DNA of 22,937 nucleotides from Pelomonas sp966111775 (GCA_966111775.1 CBHWBD010000070.1:1-22937), one strand, 5' to 3'. Positions 1 to 8,448 are shown, counted from the first letter of the stretch. Program-made: numbers and translations. Notes: generated by a model from the letters alone, not told the origin.

Positions 1-851
1 AGCACCACGCCAACATCGTGCCCTGGCAGCAGCTCGCGGCCCGCAAGGGCGCGCATCTGCGCGTGATCCCGGTGGACGACACGGGCCAGGTCATCCTGGC
101 CGAGGCGCAGAAGCTGATCGGGCCGCGCACCCGGCTGCTCGCCGTGACCCAGGTCAGCAATGCCCTGGGCACTGTCGTGCCGGTGCAGGAGCTGGTGGCG
201 CTGGCCCAGCGCCAGGGCGTGACGACGCTGGTGGACGGCGCGCAGTCGGTCTCCCACCTCGCCGTGGACGTGCAGGCCATCGGTTGCGACTTCTTCATCT
301 TCAGCGGCCACAAGATCTTCGGTCCCACCGGCATCGGTGCCGTCGTCGGCCGCAAGGAGGTGCTGGACGGAATGCCGCCCTGGCAGGGCGGTGGCAACAT
401 GATTGCCGACGTCACCTTCGAGCGCACGGTCTTCCAGCCGGCGCCGGCGAAGTTCGAGGCCGGCACCGGCAACATCGCCGACGCGGCCGCGCTGGGCGCC
501 GCGCTGGACTACGTGTCGCGCGTGGGCCTTCACCACATCGCCCGCTACGAGCACGACCTGCTCGCCTACGCCACCGAAGCCATCCGCCCCATCCCGGGCC
601 TGCGGCTCATCGGCACCGCGGCCGACAAGGCCAGCGTGCTGAGCTTCGTGCTGGCCGGCCACGAGACGGCGGCCGTGGGCAAGGCGCTGGCGGAGGAGGG
701 CATCGCGGTGCGCTCCGGCCATCACTGCGCCCAGCCCATCCTGCGCCGGTTTGGCGTGGAGGCCACCGTTCGGCCATCATTCGCGTTCTACAACAGCTGC
801 GACGAGATCGACCATTTCGTGTCGGTCTTGCGCCGCCTGGCCAGATCGTGA
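1..851 (+). CDS. Group II cysteine desulfurase (SufS/CyD-like), 5' end outside window
   Basis: PLP-dependent enzyme that removes sulfur from cysteine as an enzyme-bound persulfide, giving alanine. The reading frame is open from base 3 (HHANIVPWQQ), so the start lies upstream; a GTG at 18 is only an internal valine. The PLP lysine is in SGHKIFGPTG (codon 312-314). The persulfide cysteine is in RSGHHCAQP (codon 726-728), the signature of the SufS/CsdA group rather than IscS. GTGNIADAAALGAALDY and the C-terminal ATVRPSFAFYN block also fit. The wording PWQGGGNMIADVTFE and ADKASVLSFVL reminds me of the desulfurases packaged in family 2A encapsulins, which carry a long disordered N-terminal targeting region; that part would lie outside the window, so this is inference. 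The next gene starts 2 bp after the stop and is probably co-transcribed. No sufBCD or sufE is visible. Confidence 0.93.
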   Translation, partial: HHANIVPWQQLAARKGAHLRVIPVDDTGQVILAEAQKLIGPRTRLLAVTQVSNALGTVVPVQELVALAQRQGVTTLVDGAQSVSHLAVDVQAIGCDFFIFSGHKIFGPTGIGAVVGRKEVLDGMPPWQGGGNMIADVTFERTVFQPAPAKFEAGTGNIADAAALGAALDYVSRVGLHHIARYEHDLLAYATEAIRPIPGLRLIGTAADKASVLSFVLAGHETAAVGKALAEEGIAVRSGHHCAQPILRRFGVEATVRPSFAFYNSCDEIDHFVSVLRRLARS

Positions 852-853
852 AC

Positions 854-1723
854 ATGAGCCTCGAGACCGTCACCCGCGTGAAGATCCGCCCGCTGCCCGG
901 CAGCTTCGCCGCCGAGGTGCTGGGCCTGGACCTGAGCCAGCCGCTGGGCGACGAGGACTTCCGCCGCATCCACCGGGCGCATCTGGACCACCATGTGCTG
1001 GTCTTTCGTGACCAGCGCATCACGCCCGAGCAGCAGATCGCCTTCAGCCGCCGTTTCGGGGCGCTGGAAATCCATGTGCTGCACCAGTTCCACCTGCAGG
1101 GCCACCCGGAGATCCTCATCGTCTCCAACATCGTCGAGAACGGCCAGCCGGTCGGCCTCGGTGACGCTGGCCATTTCTGGCACTCGGACCTGTCGTACAA
1201 GGAAAAGCCCAGCCTGGGGTCCCTGCTGCTGGCCCAGGAGTTGCCCAGCGAGGGCGGCGACACGCTGTTCGCCGACCAGCACGCCGCCTGGGAGGGCCTG
1301 CCGCCCGAGTTGCAGGCGCGCGTGCGCCACCTGCGGGCCGAACACTCCTACCTCGCCAAGTACGAGGAATTGCGTGAGCGCAGCCCCTGGCGGCCCAAGC
1401 TCAGCGACGAGCAGATCGCGCGAGTGTTGCCTGCCGTGCAGCCGGTGGTGCGCACCCATCCGGAGACGGGGCGGCTCGGCCTCTTCGTGAGCGAGCATTT
1501 CACGACCCGCATCGTGGACCTGCCCGATGACGAGAGCCGTGCGCTGCTGGACGAGCTGTTCGCCTGGACGGCCCGGCCCGAACTGCAATACCGCCACCAC
1601 TGGCAGCCCCACGACATGGTGTTCTGGGACAACCGCTCGGTGCTGCATCTCGCGGCCGGCTGCCCCGACCATCTGCGGCGGCGCCTGCACCGCACGACGG
1701 TCGAGGGCGACCGGCCGTACTGA
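854..1723 (+). CDS. TauD/TfdA-family Fe(II)/2-oxoglutarate-dependent dioxygenase
   Basis: 289-residue cytoplasmic oxygenase. The family hydroxylates substrates such as taurine or 2,4-D while decarboxylating 2-oxoglutarate. The iron-binding facial triad is visible: H110 and D112 in WHSDLSY and the distal H265 in DNRSVLHLAAG. R276 and R280 sit 11 and 15 residues after it, the spacing used for 2-oxoglutarate and substrate carboxylate or sulfonate binding in TauD. Length is normal. I chose ATG 854; an alternative GTG at 848 overlaps the preceding stop as GTGA. Neither has a clear ribosome binding site, which suggests translational coupling to the desulfurase gene. Substrate cannot be read from sequence. 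A sulfonate substrate would fit the sulfur-handling neighbour, but many relatives act on other compounds. The stop lies one base from the convergent GH5 gene's stop. Confidence 0.9.
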   Translation: MSLETVTRVKIRPLPGSFAAEVLGLDLSQPLGDEDFRRIHRAHLDHHVLVFRDQRITPEQQIAFSRRFGALEIHVLHQFHLQGHPEILIVSNIVENGQPVGLGDAGHFWHSDLSYKEKPSLGSLLLAQELPSEGGDTLFADQHAAWEGLPPELQARVRHLRAEHSYLAKYEELRERSPWRPKLSDEQIARVLPAVQPVVRTHPETGRLGLFVSEHFTTRIVDLPDDESRALLDELFAWTARPELQYRHHWQPHDMVFWDNRSVLHLAAGCPDHLRRRLHRTTVEGDRPY

Positions 1724-1724
1724 C

Positions 1725-4331
1725 CTACTGCGCTTTCACCTGCAGCCAGTTGATATTCCACTCCTTGCCGACGGACTTCAGGCGCAAGGTGTGGTTGCCG
1801 GCCGTCATGGCGAAGGCGGCGCTGGTCTTGGTGACCCAGGTCTGCCAGCCGCCGGTGTTGGGCACTTCCATCGCATTGACCACCTTCACGCCGTCCACCC
1901 AGACTTCGAAGCCGGTGCTGCCATTGGCGGTGGCCAGGCGGTAGTCGAGGCTGAAGTTGCCGGCCGTGGCGACGCTGATCTTGAACTCGATGTAGTCGTC
2001 GGGGTCGAAATAGCCGACGTCCTGGCCGCCGCCGGTGTCGCTGCAGTTCTCCAACTGGACGCCGCTCATGGCGGTGAAGGCCTCCGCCTGGAGGGTGGCC
2101 GGCACGGCAACCGACTGGATGGCGGTGCTGGCGGCGTCGCTGTAGTAGCTCTCGTTGACGGCGGTCAGTGAGGTCACGACATAGAAATAAGTCGTGCCGC
2201 TCGCTGCCGTGGCGTCCGTGTAGCTGGCGGTGGCGACCTTGTCGGCAATCTTCGTGTAGCCGCCGCTGGCGCCGTTGGCGCGGTAGACGTTGTAGCCGGT
2301 GACCTTGGCGTCGACGCTGGCGGTCCAGCTCAAGGCATTGCTGTTGTTGCCCTCCACCAGCTTCAGGCCCGCGGGCCGTGCCGGCAGCTGGAAGATTTCC
2401 GGCGCCGTGGCACTGGTCAGCCATTGGGTCAGACCCGAGTGAGGCTCAAGGGCCTGGGTGGCGAAGCTCTTGAACAGGGTCTCGATCTCGGTGACGGTCG
2501 CGGTGGCGAAGTCCACCTTGCCCGTCATGTCGATGACGTCCTTGCCCTGCACCGGCTCCTTGTCCAGCAGATACATCTCGGCCCAGGTGTTGGCGCTGCC
2601 GTTGTCCTTGAACACGCCGTTCAGGGCATAGGTCTGGCCGCCCTGCAGCGTGATGGCCTGGTAGACGCCGCCGTTGACTTCCCCGGTCACGCCATCCGGG
2701 CGGGTCACGCGCAGAACGCCGCCATCGCTGCCCGTCGGGGTCTTGCCCGCGGCCGTGGCGTTGAAGTCCAGGTTCAGCTTGCCGCTGATGGTCAGCGCGG
2801 TCCAGCCGCTGTTCGAGCCGAAGCCGCCGTTGGTGACGACTTCCGCGTTCGTGGCGGTGTTGGTGATGCTGATCTTGTCGAAGCTCACATCGGGGTTGCT
2901 GCCGCTGTTGGCGCCGGTCTTGATGACGAAGTAATAGGTCTTGGCGCCGGTGCCGCCCACCTTGATGGTCGGGGCCTTGACCGCACAGGCATTGGCGAAG
3001 CTGGAATCCCAGCCGGCGCAGTCCCAGGTGCTGGCCTTGGCGACCAGGCCGACGCCGCTGTCGAAGTTGGTGTTCGCCGCGTTGGTGACCATGCCCCAGG
3101 TGCCCTTGCCCGAGCCGCCTGCCGGGCTGACCAGCTTGTAGGACCAGGAGGTGGAGGCCCAGCCGTAGCCCGCGTAGGTGTCGTAGCTGGCGCGGCCGAT
3201 CTGGCCGCCCAGGTCCAGGCCGGCGCCCTGCCAGGGCTGGAATTCGCCCACCAGCAGCGGGATCTTCAGGTCGCCGACCTGCTTGTTGTAGGCGCACACG
3301 CCCGTCGTGCCGGTCGGGCCGCAGCGCAGCCAGTCGCGATGGATCATGTAGGGCGTATCGCCGGGGCGGTCACCGAACAGGCCCGGGTAGGGGTGGATCT
3401 CGAAGGCGACGTTGGTGAAGCCCTTGGACGTCGGATTGCCGTAGGCGTCGATGCTGCCGTAGTGGCTGGGCAGCAGCACGATGTGCTTGTCGTCGACGGC
3501 GCGGATGGTCTTGTAGAGGTCCTCGACGCGCGTCACCATGGCTTCGGGGGTGGAACCCCAGGGCTCGTTGAGCGGGTCGTAGGCCGCCACGACCGGCTCG
3601 TCCTTGTACTTGGCGGCGATCTGCTGCCACAGCCAGCGGGTGCGCTCCTGCGCGTCGGCATCGGTCCAGTATTTGTTCTGGCCGGCGCAACCGGTGTGGT
3701 CGTTGGGGGTCTGGCCGCCGGCGGCACCGTGCAGGTCGAGGATGACGTAGATGCCGCGCTTCTTGGCCTGGGCGATGCTCCAGTCCAGGTATTTCCAGGC
3801 GTCGGCGCGCAGGGTCTTGGGCTTCTTCTCGTCCTCGATGACGCTCCACAGGATGGGCAGGCGCACGACGTTGAAGCCGAAGGCCTTCAACTGGTCCCAG
3901 TCGCGCTCGGTGATCCAGCTGTCGCGGTAGAGCTTGATCAGGCGCTCCTTCTCGTCATAGCCGAAGTGCTCGGTCAGCTTGGCCTCGAGGGTGCATTGGT
4001 CGGTCACGCCGTTGCCGCCCTGGCCCATCATCCAGAACTCCTGGACCAGCCAGTTGCCCAGGTTGGTGCCCTTCAGCAGCACCTGGCTGCCGCTGGCGTT
4101 GACCCATTTGCTGCCGTCGGTCTTGAGCTGGGTGAGGTTGTCGCCGGGTGCAGGGGCGGGCGCCGGTGCTGGCGCGGGTGCCGGGGCAGGCGCCGGGCTG
4201 GGAGCGGGCGAACCGCCGCCACCGCCGCAGCCCGTCAGAACGGCAGCGCCCATCAGGCCGCCCAGCAATGCGCCGCGCGCGGAACTGCCCAGGTGGGCGG
4301 CGGCGCCACCCACGAACCATCGTCTTGCCAC
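1725..4331 (-). CDS. Secreted multidomain glycoside hydrolase family 5 lipoprotein
   Basis: 868-residue exported glycosidase. Order: signal peptide with lipobox VLTGC (C35), glycine and Pro-Ala linker (36-62), GH5 TIM barrel (about 65-430), beta-rich module with NGGFGSNSGW resembling CBM4/9 (about 455-595), fibronectin type III domain (648-740) and C-terminal CBM6-like module (745-866). In the barrel, LKGTNLGNWLVQE (86-98) is typical of exo-beta-1,3-glucanase-like GH5 members. The acid/base is E256 in DPLNEPWG and the nucleophile E363 in LLVGEFQPW. A retaining beta-glucanase is likely; whether it is beta-1,3- or beta-1,4-specific is not settled. The GTG start at 4331 is chosen because GGAG lies 7 bases upstream and the signal peptide follows. 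ARRWF near the start resembles a twin-arginine motif, but the hydrophobic stretch comes late. A promoter with a LacI-type operator precedes the gene, so induction by a sugar is likely. Confidence 0.92.
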   Translation of the reverse strand: MARRWFVGGAAAHLGSSARGALLGGLMGAAVLTGCGGGGGSPAPSPAPAPAPAPAPAPAPAPGDNLTQLKTDGSKWVNASGSQVLLKGTNLGNWLVQEFWMMGQGGNGVTDQCTLEAKLTEHFGYDEKERLIKLYRDSWITERDWDQLKAFGFNVVRLPILWSVIEDEKKPKTLRADAWKYLDWSIAQAKKRGIYVILDLHGAAGGQTPNDHTGCAGQNKYWTDADAQERTRWLWQQIAAKYKDEPVVAAYDPLNEPWGSTPEAMVTRVEDLYKTIRAVDDKHIVLLPSHYGSIDAYGNPTSKGFTNVAFEIHPYPGLFGDRPGDTPYMIHRDWLRCGPTGTTGVCAYNKQVGDLKIPLLVGEFQPWQGAGLDLGGQIGRASYDTYAGYGWASTSWSYKLVSPAGGSGKGTWGMVTNAANTNFDSGVGLVAKASTWDCAGWDSSFANACAVKAPTIKVGGTGAKTYYFVIKTGANSGSNPDVSFDKISITNTATNAEVVTNGGFGSNSGWTALTISGKLNLDFNATAAGKTPTGSDGGVLRVTRPDGVTGEVNGGVYQAITLQGGQTYALNGVFKDNGSANTWAEMYLLDKEPVQGKDVIDMTGKVDFATATVTEIETLFKSFATQALEPHSGLTQWLTSATAPEIFQLPARPAGLKLVEGNNSNALSWTASVDAKVTGYNVYRANGASGGYTKIADKVATASYTDATAASGTTYFYVVTSLTAVNESYYSDAASTAIQSVAVPATLQAEAFTAMSGVQLENCSDTGGGQDVGYFDPDDYIEFKISVATAGNFSLDYRLATANGSTGFEVWVDGVKVVNAMEVPNTGGWQTWVTKTSAAFAMTAGNHTLRLKSVGKEWNINWLQVKAQ
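4146..4208 (-). repeat. Low-complexity Pro-Ala linker coding repeat in the GH5 gene
   Basis: Residues 42-62 of the GH5 lipoprotein are almost pure alternating Pro-Ala, from a degenerate 6-base repeat. It tethers the catalytic domain to the lipid-anchored cysteine. Such stretches vary in length between strains. Confidence 0.85.
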
Positions 4332-4350
4332 GTCTTGTCTCCGTTTTGAG

Positions 4351-4366
4351 TTGGAACCGGTTCCAA
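4351..4366. promoter_or_regulatory. LacI/GalR-type operator O1 (perfect 16-bp palindrome)
   Basis: TTGGAACCGGTTCCAA is a perfect palindrome with the central CG typical of LacI-family operators. It covers the expected transcription start of the GH5 promoter (about 4361), where bound repressor would block initiation. No LacI-family gene lies in the window, so the regulator must be encoded elsewhere. Confidence 0.75.
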
Positions 4367-4368
4367 TC

Positions 4369-4398
4369 AGTATCCGGGACGTGTTCCGCGACTGTCAA
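4369..4398 (-). promoter_or_regulatory. Sigma-70-type promoter for the GH5 gene
   Basis: On the minus strand a perfect -35 TTGACA (4393-4398) is followed after 18 bases by GATACT (4369-4374), which matches 4 of 6 of the -10 consensus. The start would fall near 4361, inside operator O1 and about 30 bases before the GTG start codon. The strong -35 box in an otherwise GC-rich region and the operator overlap support it. Confidence 0.65.
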
Positions 4399-4459
4399 CA
4401 GAACCTGGGGTGGCTCTTAGGGAGAGGTGGTTTCCCTGCGTGAAATCACGGGTTGCGAC

Positions 4460-4475
4460 GTGGAATCGGTTCCAC
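4460..4475. promoter_or_regulatory. Second LacI-type operator O2 (imperfect palindrome)
   Basis: GTGGAATCGGTTCCAC matches O1 at 12 of its 16 bases and keeps the GGAA..CGGTTCC core; only one of its eight base pairs fails to match. Its centre is 109 bp from O1, upstream of the -35 box, so it is placed for repression by DNA looping. It might also act on DUF3309 transcription. Confidence 0.55.
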
Positions 4476-4607
4476 TATGCGCGCCCGCGGCGCTGGTTCG
4501 GCCCGGGGGGCGAGCGTCCGGAGTGGCCACGCCGCCGCGTTGCGGCCTACAAGCAGCTCGTCCGAGTCCTACACCTCGGGCGCGGCCCTGCGCCGAGAGT
4601 CGTCACA

Positions 4608-4631
4608 GGCTCGAGTCTTCCTCTTCGAGCC
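4608..4631 (+). repeat. Inverted repeat (hairpin) in the DUF3309 leader
   Basis: The arms GGCTCGA (4608-4614) and TCGAGCC (4625-4631) pair perfectly around a 10-base pyrimidine-rich loop. It sits 16 bases before the AAGGAG ribosome binding site. There is no U-tract, so an intrinsic terminator is unlikely; an mRNA 5' hairpin is possible. Confidence 0.4.
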
Positions 4632-4659
4632 GCCAAGCCCACCCAACAAGGAGATGGCT

Positions 4660-4818
4660 ATGAGTCTCGGTGCCATTCTGCTCATCGTGCTGATCCTGCT
4701 GATGGTCGGTGCCATTCCGACCTGGCCGCACAGCCGCGGCTGGGGCTATGGCCCCACCGGCGGCCTCGGCCTGGTGCTGCTCATCGTGCTGGTGCTGCTG
4801 CTGATGGGCCGCCTGTAG
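4660..4818 (+). CDS. DUF3309 small hydrophobic membrane protein
   Basis: 52-residue peptide beginning MSLGAILLIVLILLMVGA. Two hydrophobic segments (about 4-18 and 36-51) flank a central WPHSRGWGYGPTGG stretch, the hallmark of DUF3309. The function of the family is unknown; members sit in the inner membrane. The start at 4660 is chosen because AAGGAG (4648-4653) is 6 bases upstream. An in-frame ATG at 4654 directly abuts the ribosome binding site and is less likely. It stands alone between two minus-strand genes. Its stop lies inside the first copy of a 9-bp tandem repeat. Confidence 0.85.
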   Translation: MSLGAILLIVLILLMVGAIPTWPHSRGWGYGPTGGLGLVLLIVLVLLLMGRL

Positions 4819-4836
4819 CGCCTGCAGCGCCTGCAG
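4810..4836 (+). repeat. Triple 9-bp tandem repeat at the DUF3309 stop codon
   Basis: CGCCTGTAG (4810-4818) is followed by two copies of CGCCTGCAG (4819-4836). The first copy holds the TAG stop. The repeat fills much of the 38-bp gap to the convergent gene. Copies two and three also form a palindrome around CTGCAG. Confidence 0.8.
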
Positions 4837-4856
4837 GTCCGCTCCCGCCGGGCCGC

Positions 4857-5462
4857 CTAGGCCAGGGTGCAGCTGAGCACCGCCTGCAACAGGTGGTGGC
4901 GGTTGCGGGCCACGGCCTCCTCCCGCGCCGGCGGCTGCGGGAGGCTCGCATCAGCCAGGGGCAGGCCGAGCCGCTCGGCCACGCGCCGGGCCGGGCCCTG
5001 GGCGCGCAGCGGGTCCTGCTGCGTTTCCTGGAGGGACATCAGCAGCGCAATGGCCTGCCAGGGCTGGGCGGGCGAGGCAATGCCGTCGAACACGGGCACG
5101 CCGCAGTCGCGATCGAGCTGGCGCAGTTCATCGGCACTCAGGCCCTGGCACTCGATGGCGTCGTAGAGCTGGCCCAGCAGGCCGGCTGTGTCACGCGGGT
5201 CGCGGTGGCCGGGCTCGCCCGGGGTGCTGGCACGCACCCGCGCCACCTGGGCGCCCAACTCGGTGGCCGCGCGCAGGAAGGCGCTGGCGTCGGCGCTGCC
5301 ATGGTCGTTGCTGAGCAGGGCGAGATTCTTGCCTCGCAAGGGCGCGGCCGCGCCGCCAGCTTGGGCTGTGGCGCGCTGGAACTGACGGGCGCTGCCGATC
5401 AGCGTCTGCAGATCGCTGCGGGTCAGTCCTTCCAATGACCGGAGTGTGTGGTGGTTGAGCAT
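4857..5462 (-). CDS. Degenerate ornithine/aspartate carbamoyltransferase-like protein, second domain missing
   Basis: 201 residues, against about 300-340 for a whole carbamoyltransferase. Residues 7-30 resemble helix 1, and LRGKNLALL (42-50) leads into the strand that normally ends in the STRTR carbamoyl-phosphate loop. Here that loop reads DHGSADASAF, with both arginines lost. DTAGLLGQLYDAIE (91-104) matches the family's DTA..LGR.YDAI motif, and GVPVFDG..SPAQPWQ (121-136) replaces the usual HPTQ. The ornithine-binding domain is absent. EEAVARNRHHLLQAVLS (181-197) still resembles the C-terminal helix (AENRLHT..A) that packs on the N-domain. Catalysis looks impossible, so a binding or regulatory role is inferred. 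ATG 5462 has only a weak ribosome binding site. The gene is divergent from the Crp/FNR gene and has an FNR-type box about 58 bp upstream. Confidence 0.75.
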   Translation of the reverse strand: MLNHHTLRSLEGLTRSDLQTLIGSARQFQRATAQAGGAAAPLRGKNLALLSNDHGSADASAFLRAATELGAQVARVRASTPGEPGHRDPRDTAGLLGQLYDAIECQGLSADELRQLDRDCGVPVFDGIASPAQPWQAIALLMSLQETQQDPLRAQGPARRVAERLGLPLADASLPQPPAREEAVARNRHHLLQAVLSCTLA

Positions 5463-5484
5463 GGCATCCGATGCGTACCAGCCG

Positions 5485-5526
5485 AGGCTATGCGGCCGGG
5501 CCCGGCGCGGGGCTGACGCAGATCAA
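5485..5526 (-). promoter_or_regulatory. FNR/Dnr-type box and putative class II promoter for the carbamoyltransferase-like gene
   Basis: On the minus strand, TTGATCTGCGTCAG (5526-5513) has a perfect left half of the FNR consensus TTGAT-N4-ATCAA and 3 of 5 in the right half. Exactly 22 bases later is TAGCCT (5490-5485), a weak -10 at the spacing used when FNR sits at -41.5. The start would be near 5478, 16 bases before the ATG. The match in the -10 is poor (3 of 6). Confidence 0.5.
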
Positions 5527-5539
5527 GGCGCAGCTTGCT

Positions 5540-5568
5540 GTTTACCGTCGGTTTACCGAGCGTTACCC
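5540..5568 (+). repeat. Direct repeats with an 11-bp period in the divergent intergenic region
   Basis: GTTTACCG occurs at 5540-5547 and again at 5551-5558, followed by CGTTACCC at 5561-5568. One helical turn between copies is typical of sites for regulators that bind side by side on one face. The stretch lies upstream of the putative Crp/FNR-gene promoter. Confidence 0.5.
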
Positions 5569-5582
5569 AGTGAGGTTGGCCA

Positions 5583-5612
5583 TTGGTCGGCCGTTGTTGG
5601 CCGATTTCTAAG
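5583..5612 (+). promoter_or_regulatory. Possible sigma-70 promoter for the Crp/FNR-family gene
   Basis: TTGGTC (5583-5588), an 18-base spacer and TCTAAG (5607-5612) give 3 of 6 and 4 of 6 matches. The start would be near 5618, leaving a leader of about 30 bases. This is a weak prediction made by eye. Confidence 0.3.
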
Positions 5613-5650
5613 CTTCTGTCCATCGAATCACGCCCCCCAGGAGCCCCGAA

Positions 5651-6403
5651 ATGCTGACCGCCACGATGACCTCCGCCGCCACCCGCCCCGCTCTGCGTGC
5701 GACGGCTGCTGCCGTGCCCCAGCGCATCGCCGACACGCTGCAGGGGCTGCAGACCCATGTGGAGATCACGCGCCGCATCGTCCGTGCCGGCGACAGCATC
5801 TATCGCAGCGGCGACGACTTCGCCTGCCTGCACGTCATCAACTCGGGCTTCTTCAAGACCATCAACTTCGCCGCCGATGGCCGCGAGCAGGTGGTCGGCC
5901 TGCACTTCAAGGGCGACTGGCTGGGCTTCGACGGCATCGCCACCGGCCGCTACGGCTGCGACGCCGTCGCCCTGGATACCGGCGAGGTCTGGAGCGTGCG
6001 CTACGACGCCCTGCTGGCCGCCAGCGCCCGCCACGTGCCGCTGCTCGGCCTGCTGCACGCCGCCATGAGCCGCGAGATCAGCCGTGACCGCGACTCCCTG
6101 CTGTCGCTGTGCACGTTGTCGGCCGACGCCCGCGTGGCTGATTTCCTGCGCTACTGGGCCGAATCGATGGCGCAGTGCGGCCTGCGCACCGACCAGATCA
6201 CGCTGCGCATGACGCGTGCCGAGATCGGCAACTACCTGGGCATGACGGTGGAGACTGTCAGCCGCGCGTTGACCAAGCTGTCGCGCGAGGACCTGATCGC
6301 CTTCACCGAACGCGGCCGCCGCGACATCCGCATCCCCGACGTCGATGCGCTGAGCGGCTATGTGCAGCGCAGCGTCACGCCGATCAGCACGACGCTGCAG
6401 TGA
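5651..6403 (+). CDS. Crp/FNR-family transcriptional regulator without N-terminal Fe-S cysteines
   Basis: 250 residues: cyclic-nucleotide-binding-type beta roll (about 40-130), dimerisation helix (about 130-160) and winged helix-turn-helix (about 160-235). The recognition helix MTVETVSRALTKL (198-210) has the E..SR pattern of FNR/FixK/Dnr proteins, which read TTGAT-N4-ATCAA. The only cysteines are C59, C103, C154 and C176. The N-terminal cluster that binds the oxygen-sensing 4Fe-4S centre of FNR is absent, so it may sense another signal or act constitutively. The ATG at 5651 follows AGGAG by 7 bases. It is divergent from the carbamoyltransferase-like gene, with a matching box between them at 5513-5526, so auto- or cross-regulation is plausible. 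Its stop is 6 bp from the convergent kinase gene's stop. Confidence 0.9.
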   Translation: MLTATMTSAATRPALRATAAAVPQRIADTLQGLQTHVEITRRIVRAGDSIYRSGDDFACLHVINSGFFKTINFAADGREQVVGLHFKGDWLGFDGIATGRYGCDAVALDTGEVWSVRYDALLAASARHVPLLGLLHAAMSREISRDRDSLLSLCTLSADARVADFLRYWAESMAQCGLRTDQITLRMTRAEIGNYLGMTVETVSRALTKLSREDLIAFTERGRRDIRIPDVDALSGYVQRSVTPISTTLQ

Positions 6404-6409
6404 CGGGTT

Positions 6410-8446
<2,037 letters not shown>

Positions 8447-8448
8447 GG

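Larger units (their letters stand above)
4332..4659. other. 328-bp control region between GH5 and DUF3309 genes
   Basis: There is no convincing gene here; the open frames lack family features. It holds the GH5 promoter and its LacI-type operator (4351-4398), a second operator-like palindrome (4460-4475), and a hairpin (4608-4631) ahead of the DUF3309 ribosome binding site. I see no convincing plus-strand promoter for DUF3309. The stretch 4480-4600 is GC-rich and otherwise featureless. Confidence 0.6.

Noticed and set aside
284..853. Upstream extension of the TauD-like frame into the desulfurase gene
   Set aside because: The extension is Arg-, Gly- and His-rich shadow sequence over an established gene; homology to the family begins near 854.
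2424..4349. 641-codon plus-strand open frame over the GH5 gene
   Set aside because: It is the complement frame of a clear GH5 gene with catalytic residues and a promoter; it has no start signal of its own.
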